Below, in pieces: positions 1 through 7,255 of a stretch of DNA of 53,261 nucleotides. The notes under the pieces are model-generated. The model saw only the letters and a list, made by a program, of their open reading frames with translations, did not search any database and had not been told where the DNA came from. A program made the position numbers and the translations under genes. Origin of the DNA: Flavobacteriaceae bacterium (GTDB lineage Bacteria > Bacteroidota > Bacteroidia > Flavobacteriales > Flavobacteriaceae). Each line of letters opens with the position of its first letter. Within the stretch, counting starts at the first letter, position 1. The stretch is taken from the NCBI GenBank assembly GCA_013001285.1, contig JABDMU010000055.1:1-53261 (forward strand), in the 5' to 3' direction.

Positions 1-672
1 CATGAAATCACCTCTTGGCCAAATATGTAATGCGTTCTTATAGGTTTTATAATCACCATTCGCTGTTGGCAAAATACTTAGCTCTTTATAGCCATGAGTT
101 AGAAATTCCTGTGAAAAACTAAATAAAAATTTCTTACCTAAATAGTAACTCCTACGCATGGCCGATCCAGCACCATCTGTTGCGATGATGATATCGGCAT
201 CTTCTACAAACTCATTTTTAGTTTCAAAATCTTTAAAGGTTGCCGTTGTTTTCTCGAAATCGACAGATTTACATTTTTTATTGAAATACATGGTTACATT
301 TTCATGTTTTTCGGCTTCAGTCAATAATAATCCGTTGAGTTCGCCACGAGAAATTGAATTGATGTATTCATGTTCTCGTCCACTATAATTTGACAGAATG
401 GTATTGCCTTCTTTGTCATGAAGCATCCGTCCGTTCATTGGAATACAAAGGGCTTTCACCTTATCTTCAATACCAACCAATTTCATGGCCTTATTTCCGC
501 GATCTGAAAAGGCCAAATTTATGGATCGTCCTGCTGAAATATCAACTTTTCGAAGATCAGGTCGCATTTCATATACATTAACATTGTATCCACGTTGACC
601 AAGACGTAAAGCAAGTAGGCTACCACAAAGTCCAGCACCAATAATGAGTACATTTTGTTTGTTTTCAGCCAT
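1..672 (-). CDS. kmo: kynurenine 3-monooxygenase, 3' end cut by window edge
   Basis: Reading the minus strand from ATG at 672 gives 224 codons that run open to position 1. The N-terminus (NVLIIGAGLCGSLLALRLG) is a Rossmann GxGxxG FAD-binding motif followed by an acidic VYE strand end. Later come RSINLAFSDRG, an IIATDGAGSAMR segment and ALHIWPRGDFM, all typical of kynurenine 3-monooxygenase. The enzyme hydroxylates L-kynurenine with NADPH and O2 in tryptophan degradation. The start overlaps the end of kynU by 8 bp, so the two are probably co-transcribed and translationally coupled. About half of the usual ~450-residue protein lies outside the window. The identification is confident; membrane association cannot be judged. 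Confidence 0.93.
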   Translation of the reverse strand, partial: MAENKQNVLIIGAGLCGSLLALRLGQRGYNVNVYEMRPDLRKVDISAGRSINLAFSDRGNKAMKLVGIEDKVKALCIPMNGRMLHDKEGNTILSNYSGREHEYINSISRGELNGLLLTEAEKHENVTMYFNKKCKSVDFEKTTATFKDFETKNEFVEDADIIIATDGAGSAMRRSYYLGKKFLFSFSQEFLTHGYKELSILPTANGDYKTYKNALHIWPRGDFM

Positions 673-1936
673 TGAGAATAGTTTTTAAACGTTTTACCAT
701 TTCATAGACATCTTGATAGGAATTATACAAAGGAACGGGCGCACATCTGATAACATCAGGTTCACGCCAATCGCTGATCACCCCGGCTTCTGTAAGTTTT
801 GTATGCAGTTCCTTATTCGCATTTTTGACTTGAATAGAAAGTTGGCATCCCCGTTCTTCGGGATTTTCCGGAGTGATGATTCTAATCACATCTTCGCCAA
901 GTTGTTTCAACAAGAATTCAAAATAACCAGTTAGTGATTTTGATTTTTCCACCAACTCTTCAATGCCTACTTCATGAAAGATGTCTAAGGATGCTTTTAT
1001 AGCAGCCATCGATAGAATAGGAGGGTTACTTAATTGCCAACCTTCGGCACCAGGCAGAACATCAAATTCATGCCGCATGTTAAAGCGTGTTTGTTTGTTA
1101 TGAGACCACCAACCTGTAAATCGGTTGAGATTATTTGAATATGCATGGCGTTCATGAACAAAGCAGCCACTCAAACTTCCCGGTCCTGAATTCATATATT
1201 TATAAGTACACCAAACTGCAAAATCGGCGTTGGAATCGTGAAGATCCAAAATGACGTTTCCTGCACCGTGAGCACAGTCGAATCCAACCATACAGCCATG
1301 TTTATGACCTAAGGAAGTAATGCGTTTTAAGTCGAAGTATTGTCCGGTATAATAATTGACACCTCCAATCATAATGAGGGCAATTTTCTCACCCTGCTCT
1401 TCCAGTATTTGTTCGAGATCTTCATAACGAAGTATTTCTTCTCCCTTTCGTGGTTCCCATAAAATCAAGCCCTCCTTATCATCAAAACCATGATGGCGTA
1501 ACTGTGATTCCACAGCATATTTATCGGATGGAAATGCATCACTCTCAATTAGAATTTTATAACGCTTTTTTGTGGGCTGATAGAATGAGACCATCATAAA
1601 ATGTAAGTTGGCTGTGAGCGTATTCATAACCACAACCTCAATAGGCTGCGCGCCTACAAGGTCAGCCATGCTTTTGGTTAAAACCTCGTGATATGGTAAC
1701 CAGGGATTTTTTGCTTCGGTATGACCTTCAACTCCCAAATTGGCCCAATCTTTTAGTTCTTGTTCAATATATTTTTGAGTTGATTTAGGCTGAAGACCTA
1801 GTGAATTTCCGCAAAGATAAATGAGTTCATTTCCTTCGGAATCCTTAGGCATGTAAAACTTTGATCTGTATTCAGAAAGTGTGTCATTTTGATCTAAAAG
1901 TTTTGCGTATTCTAACCCAAGTTGAAAATCAGGCAC
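665..1936 (-). CDS. kynU: kynureninase
   Basis: 423 residues, normal length for kynureninase, a fold-type I PLP enzyme that cleaves kynurenine or 3-hydroxykynurenine to (3-hydroxy)anthranilate and alanine. Visible landmarks are GNSLGLQPK near residue 43, the ESDAFPSDKYAVESQ segment, the cofactor-contacting FDCAHGAGN (D220) and the PLP-lysine motif TYKYMNSGPG (K246). The start is GTG; no in-frame ATG precedes it. It lies upstream of and overlaps kmo, forming a kynurenine-degrading unit. With the trp operon 40 kb away, this strain can apparently both make and degrade tryptophan-derived metabolites. A TATTTTTG box lies 23 bp upstream. Confidence 0.95.
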   Translation of the reverse strand: MPDFQLGLEYAKLLDQNDTLSEYRSKFYMPKDSEGNELIYLCGNSLGLQPKSTQKYIEQELKDWANLGVEGHTEAKNPWLPYHEVLTKSMADLVGAQPIEVVVMNTLTANLHFMMVSFYQPTKKRYKILIESDAFPSDKYAVESQLRHHGFDDKEGLILWEPRKGEEILRYEDLEQILEEQGEKIALIMIGGVNYYTGQYFDLKRITSLGHKHGCMVGFDCAHGAGNVILDLHDSNADFAVWCTYKYMNSGPGSLSGCFVHERHAYSNNLNRFTGWWSHNKQTRFNMRHEFDVLPGAEGWQLSNPPILSMAAIKASLDIFHEVGIEELVEKSKSLTGYFEFLLKQLGEDVIRIITPENPEERGCQLSIQVKNANKELHTKLTEAGVISDWREPDVIRCAPVPLYNSYQDVYEMVKRLKTILNG

Positions 1937-1958
1937 ATTAGTTGGTTTTGATTGTATT

Positions 1959-1966
1959 CAAAAATA
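1959..1966 (-). promoter_or_regulatory. putative -7 box for kynU-kmo
   Basis: The minus strand reads TATTTTTG, matching the Bacteroidota -7 consensus TAnnTTTG, 23 bp before the kynU GTG. No clear TTTG -33 element is seen at the expected spacing, so this is tentative. Confidence 0.4.
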
Positions 1967-2004
1967 GGAATTTAAAAGCTAAAAAACGATAAGAGTATGG
2001 TAAG

Positions 2005-2676
2005 TTATTCTTCCAATTCTACTTTTACTTTCCATACAAGAAGATTCCAATCACCTTCAGCCTTTTTATGTTCTTGAGCAATTTTTAAGCCATTGAAGTC
2101 CTTGTAATTTTCAAATGTATTGGTCAAGGAGCTTTCTACTGAATTTCCTTTTCGAAACGTCCATTCTTGAATTATATAGTCATCATTGTAAAAGATATCA
2201 TAGGCATCTCCCGGCGTGTAACCACCTTCATTTCCGTAAAGTAGCGTAATTTTATTCAGTTCTTTCTTACTTATTGGAGCAATTTCTTTAGAAGGTTCTG
2301 AAATAGTCGTGCCTTCATCCCAGACCAATTGAAAGGGAATTAATGCCCAAAATTTATCATTAATAAAGGCACGGTCTGATCTTATTGCTATTGAATCCAT
2401 ACTATTTCTATTATAAGAACTGGTTTCACCTTCGCGAGTTAAAGTAACATCATTCGTCTTTGGGTTCCAAACCCATGAACGACCACTATTGGGCTCATCA
2501 TAATTGCCTCCAAAAGTAAATGCAAACGTTTTTACTTGATTCCAGTTTTCATATCCATGCGCATTAGCTATTTTTTCAGCTTCAGTTAAGGTCTTTTCTG
2601 ATTTAGTTTCGGTGTTGGTTTCTTTGCAAGAATTTGCAGAAATTACAATAATTAATATGACAAGAAATCTTTTCAT
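2005..2676 (-). CDS. flavobacterial lipoprotein of unknown function
   Basis: I place the start at the ATG giving MKRFLVILIIVISANSCKE, a typical lipoprotein signal peptide with Cys about 17 residues in. An upstream in-frame start would add 10 residues before the signal and looks wrong. The mature part (~205 residues) is hydrophilic, rich in beta-prone segments and acidic at the C-terminus (KVELEE). Its layout (NAHGYENWNQVKTFAFTFGG..., SWVWNPKTNDVTL, FWALIPFQLVWDEG) resembles flavobacterial proteins of the LolA/LolB-like or DUF6503 type; that is recall, not an alignment. It is divergent from the downstream methyltransferase gene. Function unknown; most likely anchored in the envelope. Confidence 0.75.
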   Translation of the reverse strand: MKRFLVILIIVISANSCKETNTETKSEKTLTEAEKIANAHGYENWNQVKTFAFTFGGNYDEPNSGRSWVWNPKTNDVTLTREGETSSYNRNSMDSIAIRSDRAFINDKFWALIPFQLVWDEGTTISEPSKEIAPISKKELNKITLLYGNEGGYTPGDAYDIFYNDDYIIQEWTFRKGNSVESSLTNTFENYKDFNGLKIAQEHKKAEGDWNLLVWKVKVELEE

Positions 2677-2752
2677 TTTTCTAATTTTAGTAAATGTAAG
2701 AAACATAATGGAATTGTTATAGTTGTTTTATATTGCAATTAAAGTCAAAGAG

Positions 2753-3553
2753 ATGGGATCGAACACCAAATACTTCAATATAAATAGATCGACATGGAAT
2801 CAAAAAGTAAAGATTCATGCAGAGAGTGAGATGTATGCTATTGAAGCATTTAAAAAGGACAAGTCATCTTTAATGTCTTATGAATTGAATGCCCTTGGAA
2901 ATGTGAATGGGAAATCTCTTTTGCACTTGCAGTGTCATTTTGGACAGGACACACTTAGTTTGAGTAGGATGGGAGCGAAGTGCACAGGAATAGATTTGAG
3001 TGATGAAGGTATTAAACTCGCAAAATCACTAAATGACGAATTGGGCTTAGATGCAAGGTTTGTATGTTGCAATGTTTTAGATACCTCTAAGCACCTTTCA
3101 GAATCCTTTGATATTGTCTTTACCAGCTACGGGGTTATTGGCTGGATTCCAGACCTACGGCCATGGGCACAAATGATTTCTGAACGATTGAAGTCTGGAG
3201 GCACCTTTTTTATTGCAGAGTTTCATCCCATCGTTTGGATGTTCGATTATTTATCTGAGCCTCCTAAAATGTCCTATGGCTATAATCAAAAAGAAGTGAT
3301 CTATGAAGAATATGAAGGTACTTATGCCAATTCCACTTCTCAAATGCTTAGCAAAGAGTATGGATGGAATCATGGATTAGGCGAGATTGTATCTTCCTTA
3401 ACGGAAGCTGGACTTTTCATTGAATACCTGAAGGAGTTTGATGAAAGCCCTTATGACGTCCTGCCAAACCTCGAAAAAACAAAGTCAGGCATGTATGCTC
3501 TAAAATCGAAATTATACCCACTTATCTTTACACTTAAAGCCAGTAAACCTTAA
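2753..3553 (+). CDS. class I SAM-dependent methyltransferase
   Basis: The preferred ATG gives a 266-residue protein starting MGSNTKYF; the longer frame opens with TTG and adds 10 unlikely residues. Residues ~55-75 (KSLLHLQCHFGQDTLSLSRMGAKCTGIDLS) form the glycine-poor motif I of Rossmann methyltransferases, with the acidic GIDLS at the end of beta2, followed by FDIVFTSYGVIGWIPD (motif IV region). This supports a SAM methyltransferase of the Methyltransf_11/25 kind. The substrate cannot be told; the short C-terminal part with FHPIVWMFDY resembles small-molecule methylases. Its stop shares four bases (TTAA) with the convergent msrA stop. Confidence 0.82.
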   Translation: MGSNTKYFNINRSTWNQKVKIHAESEMYAIEAFKKDKSSLMSYELNALGNVNGKSLLHLQCHFGQDTLSLSRMGAKCTGIDLSDEGIKLAKSLNDELGLDARFVCCNVLDTSKHLSESFDIVFTSYGVIGWIPDLRPWAQMISERLKSGGTFFIAEFHPIVWMFDYLSEPPKMSYGYNQKEVIYEEYEGTYANSTSQMLSKEYGWNHGLGEIVSSLTEAGLFIEYLKEFDESPYDVLPNLEKTKSGMYALKSKLYPLIFTLKASKP

Positions 3554-4206
3554 TGAGCAGATTTTAGCAAATGGGGGAACTTCTTTTGAAATCGCTTTAA
3601 TCTAGGAATGGAAACGTTTCGAATATAGCTGTTATTTGGATGTAATCTTTCGTAGTCTTGATGATAATCCTCACCTACCCAAAACTTTAAAAACGGATAC
3701 ACTTCTGCCGCCACCTCTTTATTGAGCTTTTCGGCAAGTGCTTTTTTCTTTTCGAGAATGATCTTTTTTTGTGCTTCGGTTTGATAAAAAATGATAGAAC
3801 GGTATTGAGATCCACGGTCTGGACCTTGCCCATTAACTTGAGTTGGATCCTGAGAGCCAAAATAAACATCTACAAGAGTGGCAAAATCTACAATTTTCGG
3901 ATCATAAATCACTTCAACGGCCTCAGCATGCCCTGTTCTTCCTGTATTACTTAATTCATAGGTTGGATAATCAGTGTAGCCTCCTGCATAACCATTGACC
4001 ACTTCTTTCACGCCTTTTACACTTTCGTAGATAGCTTCAACACACCAAAAGCAACCGCTGGCAAAATAAGCCTTAGCCAAACCGTTTTCAAGCGGAACAA
4101 CAACAGGATCGGCCTCTATTATAGCTTTTTGTTGTTCATTAATTTGAGCATTATTTTGGCAGCTGAAGAGCAAAGTAAAAGCTAGAGAAAGTACAATATG
4201 TTTCAT
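3550..4206 (-). CDS. msrA: peptide-methionine (S)-S-oxide reductase, lipoprotein form
   Basis: 218 residues. The N-terminus MKHIVLSLAFTLLFSCQNN is a lipoprotein signal peptide, so the enzyme is likely envelope-anchored, unlike the cytosolic MsrA of many bacteria. The catalytic signature GCFWC lies at residues 51-55 (C52 nucleophile), followed by VVNGYAGGYTDYPTYE, TGHAEAVEV and GSQYRSIIFY, all MsrA hallmarks. It repairs methionine-S-sulfoxide in exported proteins after oxidative damage. No MsrB domain is fused. It is convergent with the methyltransferase and shares its stop-codon bases. Identification is firm; periplasmic location is inferred from the signal. Confidence 0.95.
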   Translation of the reverse strand: MKHIVLSLAFTLLFSCQNNAQINEQQKAIIEADPVVVPLENGLAKAYFASGCFWCVEAIYESVKGVKEVVNGYAGGYTDYPTYELSNTGRTGHAEAVEVIYDPKIVDFATLVDVYFGSQDPTQVNGQGPDRGSQYRSIIFYQTEAQKKIILEKKKALAEKLNKEVAAEVYPFLKFWVGEDYHQDYERLHPNNSYIRNVSIPRLKRFQKKFPHLLKSAH

Positions 4207-4275
4207 GAGACGAGTGTTTCTTTTAATAGACGAGAAAATTACTAAAACCTTAAAAGAATTACATTAAAAAAATCA

Positions 4276-4305
4276 TAAAAAAAACCCTCGCTACTGCAAG
4301 GGTTC
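4276..4305 (-). terminator. rho-independent terminator after the DUF164 gene
   Basis: Inverted repeat AACCCT (4283-4288) / AGGGTT (4299-4304) with an A-run before it on the plus strand, i.e. a U-run after the hairpin for minus-strand transcripts. It lies 26 bp beyond the stop of the 4331-5110 gene. Confidence 0.7.
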
Positions 4306-4330
4306 TGATCAATATTATGAATTTACCTGA

Positions 4331-5110
4331 TTATAATTTGGCAAATAATTTAGTCATTTTTTGTTTTTGTTCTTCCGCTAATTCAGCGTCTACTAAAATT
4401 CGACCACTATGTTCGTCAGTAATGATCTTTTTACGTGCAGCGATCTCCATTTGAACCTGAGGTGGAATCGTGAAAAATGATCCTCCTGAAGCACCTCTTT
4501 CAATGGGTACAACAGCTAAACCATTTTTTACATTTACACGAATTCGGTTGTAGGCAGCCACCAATCGCTCTTCGATCAATTTCTTGTAATCATCAGATTT
4601 TTTAAGCAATGCTTTTTCTTCCTTTTCAGTTTCAGCAAGAATAGCATCTAATTCACTTTTCTTATGTTTCAAATGATCGTTACGTTCTTTTAAGCGTTCT
4701 TTGGTTTCGCTAATCACATCGTTTTTCAACTCAATTTGAGCTTTAAATTCTTTAATGTGTTTTTCAGCCAATTGAATTTCTAATTCTTGAAATTCAACCT
4801 CCTTGGTTAAAGAATTAAATTCTCTGTTATTTCTAACATTTTTTTGCTGCTCAGTATATTTTTTGATTAGAGCTTTGGCTTCTTCGATTAGATTCTTTTT
4901 TGATTTAATTTGCTCATCAAGATCAGAAAGACTATCGTTCAATTTTTGAAGTCTTGTGTTTAATCCTTCAACTTCATCTTCTAGATCACGTACTTCCAGA
5001 GGTAACTCACCTCTTACATTTCTAATTTCATCTACTCTTGAATCAATCAATTGTAAGTCGTATAACGCTCTTAATCGGTCTTCAACAGTAACTTCTTTCT
5101 TTTTAGCCAT
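4331..5110 (-). CDS. DUF164/CT398-like coiled-coil protein with degenerate zinc ribbon
   Basis: 259 residues. Residues ~10-195 are a long charged coiled coil; the C-terminal ~60 residues match the zf-RING_7 zinc ribbon of the DUF164 family (IPPQ...KKII...SGRILV). Family members normally have two Cys-x-x-Cys knuckles here. In this protein the four positions read Ser208, Ser211, Asp232 and Ser235, and the whole protein contains no cysteine, so it cannot bind zinc in the usual way. The family has been linked to nucleic-acid-associated or secretion-linked roles in other phyla; its function here is unknown. It starts 2 bp after the Nif3 gene ends, a pairing recurrent in bacteria, and is followed by a terminator. 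Confidence 0.85.
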   Translation of the reverse strand: MAKKKEVTVEDRLRALYDLQLIDSRVDEIRNVRGELPLEVRDLEDEVEGLNTRLQKLNDSLSDLDEQIKSKKNLIEEAKALIKKYTEQQKNVRNNREFNSLTKEVEFQELEIQLAEKHIKEFKAQIELKNDVISETKERLKERNDHLKHKKSELDAILAETEKEEKALLKKSDDYKKLIEERLVAAYNRIRVNVKNGLAVVPIERGASGGSFFTIPPQVQMEIAARKKIITDEHSGRILVDAELAEEQKQKMTKLFAKL

Positions 5111-5112
5111 GC

Positions 5113-6207
5113 TTATAGATACTTTACGGGATTGGTATTTGTCTTTGATAAAACGACTGCAAAATTACTAATTTTTTTTGTAAGATACCCTACCAAAAGA
5201 TTTTTTGTGAATTGTTCACTTTCGTAATGTCCTATATCAGCTAGAAGAACATGTTTTTCAGCTTTAAAAAAGTCATGATATTTGAGATCTGAGGTTATGA
5301 ATATATCAGCATTGGCTGCTTTTGCGGCATCAATAGCAAAACTTCCAGAACCTCCCAGAACAGCTACTTTTTCTATTGGCTTTTTTAGCAATTCGGAATG
5401 TTTGATACATGCTGTATTCATTTGCTTTTTTATAAAATTGAGAAACTTCAGTTCATCCATGGGTTCAGCAAGTTCGCCAACCATACCCATACCTATATGT
5501 TGATTTTTATTTTCAAGAGTTGTGATTTCGTAAGCGACTTCATCATAAGAATGTGTTTTGAAGAGTGTTTGCAGAACTTTTGATTCCAGGTGTTTGGCGA
5601 ATGTCATGGTTAATTTGACCTCAGATTCGGTGTGAACTTCTCCTTCCTTGCCTTTGGTAGGATTTGCCGAGGCATTTGGCTTAAATGTTCCCAATCCGTC
5701 TGTATTGAAACTACAATGACTATAGTTCCCAATTTGACCGCCTCCGGCTTCAAATAGTGCATTCCGAAGGGTGTCAGCTTCATTGGTTGGTACATAAGTG
5801 CTTAATTTCTTGATGGTTCCAACTTGTGGAATTAATATTTTTCTATTTATTAAACCAAGGCGTTCGCATATCATATTATTCACACCTTGTAGCGCATTAT
5901 CCAATGCAGTGTGTATGGCAAAAATGGAAATATTATGCTTTATAGCCTTGATGACAACCCGTTCAACATAGGATCTACCTGTCAATTTTTTTAATCCGCT
6001 AAAAATAATTGGATGAAAACTAACGATAAGATTGCAGTTATTCGCGATGGCTTCATCAACTACAGTTTCCAGCGTATCTAAAGTGATTAAAATGCCACTT
6101 ACTTTATTTGATCTATTACCCACCAATAAGCCAACATTATCAAAGTCTTCGGCATAGGCTAATGGAGAAAGTTCCTCCAAATGATCGATGACGTCTTGAA
6201 CAATCAT
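5113..6207 (-). CDS. Nif3-like dinuclear metal centre protein (YqfO type)
   Basis: 364 residues, the long Nif3/YqfO form with a middle insert (roughly residues 125-225) between the two halves of the metal-binding fold. Metal-ligand segments are visible: LIVSFHPIIFSGLK, IFAIHTALDNALQGVNN and, near the C-terminus, ITSDLKYHDFFKAEKHVLLADIGHYESEQ. The family forms hexameric toroids; GTP cyclohydrolase I type 2 annotations in databases are not well supported. It shares an operon with the DUF164 protein immediately downstream. A TATATTTG box (6224-6231) lies 16 bp upstream of the ATG and is the probable promoter of the pair. Confidence 0.93.
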   Translation of the reverse strand: MIVQDVIDHLEELSPLAYAEDFDNVGLLVGNRSNKVSGILITLDTLETVVDEAIANNCNLIVSFHPIIFSGLKKLTGRSYVERVVIKAIKHNISIFAIHTALDNALQGVNNMICERLGLINRKILIPQVGTIKKLSTYVPTNEADTLRNALFEAGGGQIGNYSHCSFNTDGLGTFKPNASANPTKGKEGEVHTESEVKLTMTFAKHLESKVLQTLFKTHSYDEVAYEITTLENKNQHIGMGMVGELAEPMDELKFLNFIKKQMNTACIKHSELLKKPIEKVAVLGGSGSFAIDAAKAANADIFITSDLKYHDFFKAEKHVLLADIGHYESEQFTKNLLVGYLTKKISNFAVVLSKTNTNPVKYL

Positions 6208-6223
6208 AAATTTTGTGTTTCTT

Positions 6224-6231
6224 CAAATATA
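6224..6231 (-). promoter_or_regulatory. putative -7 box for Nif3-DUF164 operon
   Basis: Minus-strand TATATTTG, a full match to TAnnTTTG, 16 bp upstream of the Nif3 start in the 43-bp divergent spacer with lpxK. No -33 TTTG at 19 bp. Confidence 0.5.
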
Positions 6232-6250
6232 AATAATTACTTTCGTTACA

Positions 6251-7255
6251 GTGAAGATCCTTCGAAACATATTAATACTATTTGTGCCGGTTTATTTTAT
6301 AGTGACCTGGTTGAGAAACAAACTTTATGATACTGGCATTCTCACTTCCCAAAGTTATGATGTACCTGTAATTTGTGTTGGAAATTTAAGTGTTGGCGGC
6401 ACAGGTAAAACACCAATGATCGAATATTTGATAAGACTTTTGAGGGATTCTCATCGCCTGGCAACGCTGAGTAGAGGTTACAAACGCCATTCAAAAGGAT
6501 TCGTTTTAGCAGATGCATCAGCTACCGCTTTAAAAATAGGGGATGAACCCTTTCAATTTTTTTCGAAATTCAATGATATCATTGTTGCGGTAGATGCAAA
6601 TAGGAGGCGAGGGATCGAGAATTTATTGGCTTTGGAACAAGCACCAGAAGTTATATTATTGGATGATGCTTTCCAACATAGAAAAGTGAAAGCAGGACTT
6701 AATATTTTGCTCAGTACTTATGACGATTTGTATGTTGATGATATGTTGTTACCAACGGGAAATCTGCGTGAACCAAAGCGTGGTGCCCGTCGGGCGGATA
6801 TTATTCTAGTCACAAAATGCCCAACATATATAGGGGAAACCGAAAAGCATCTAATTCGAAAAAAACTCAATCCTCAAGCACATCAAGCCGTTTTCTTTAG
6901 TGAAATTTCTTATTCGGAGCAGGTGTATTCGGAAAAGGAAAGTATGTTACGAACTGATTTGTTAGACAAGCAGTTTACTTTGGTTACTGGAATTGCCAAT
7001 GCGCAACCTATGGTATCTTTTTTAAAAGCGAATGGCTTCAAGTTCGAACATGTGAACTATCCAGATCATCATCACTATTCAGACGCTGATATCGTGGAAT
7101 TAAAGAAAAAGGATACGATCTTGACTACCGAAAAGGATTTTATGAGATTGAAGGGCAGCATAAGTTCAGATAGATTATACTATTTGCCCATTGAAACTCA
7201 AGTTTCTAATGGTTCAGATTTGGATCAATTAATTCGAAATTTCGCAGCGCTCTAG
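6251..7255 (+). CDS. lpxK: tetraacyldisaccharide 4'-kinase
   Basis: 334 residues, usual LpxK length. It phosphorylates the 4' position of the lipid A disaccharide at the inner membrane, using ATP. Landmarks: a hydrophobic N-terminal membrane-associating helix (ILRNILILFVPVYFIVTWLRN), the P-loop GNLSVGGTGKTP near residue 46, LSRGYKR, DDAFQHR (acidic/His active-site segment) and LPTGNLREP. The start is GTG at 6251; the length and the N-terminal pattern of the family support it. It implies a hexa- or pentaacylated lipid A outer membrane. The stop shares CTAG with the convergent histidine kinase gene. Confidence 0.96.
   Translation: MKILRNILILFVPVYFIVTWLRNKLYDTGILTSQSYDVPVICVGNLSVGGTGKTPMIEYLIRLLRDSHRLATLSRGYKRHSKGFVLADASATALKIGDEPFQFFSKFNDIIVAVDANRRRGIENLLALEQAPEVILLDDAFQHRKVKAGLNILLSTYDDLYVDDMLLPTGNLREPKRGARRADIILVTKCPTYIGETEKHLIRKKLNPQAHQAVFFSEISYSEQVYSEKESMLRTDLLDKQFTLVTGIANAQPMVSFLKANGFKFEHVNYPDHHHYSDADIVELKKKDTILTTEKDFMRLKGSISSDRLYYLPIETQVSNGSDLDQLIRNFAAL

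Noticed and set aside
158-581. Plus-strand frames inside kmo
   Set aside because: The minus strand carries an unbroken kynurenine monooxygenase with clear motifs; the plus frames are shadows with no family similarity.
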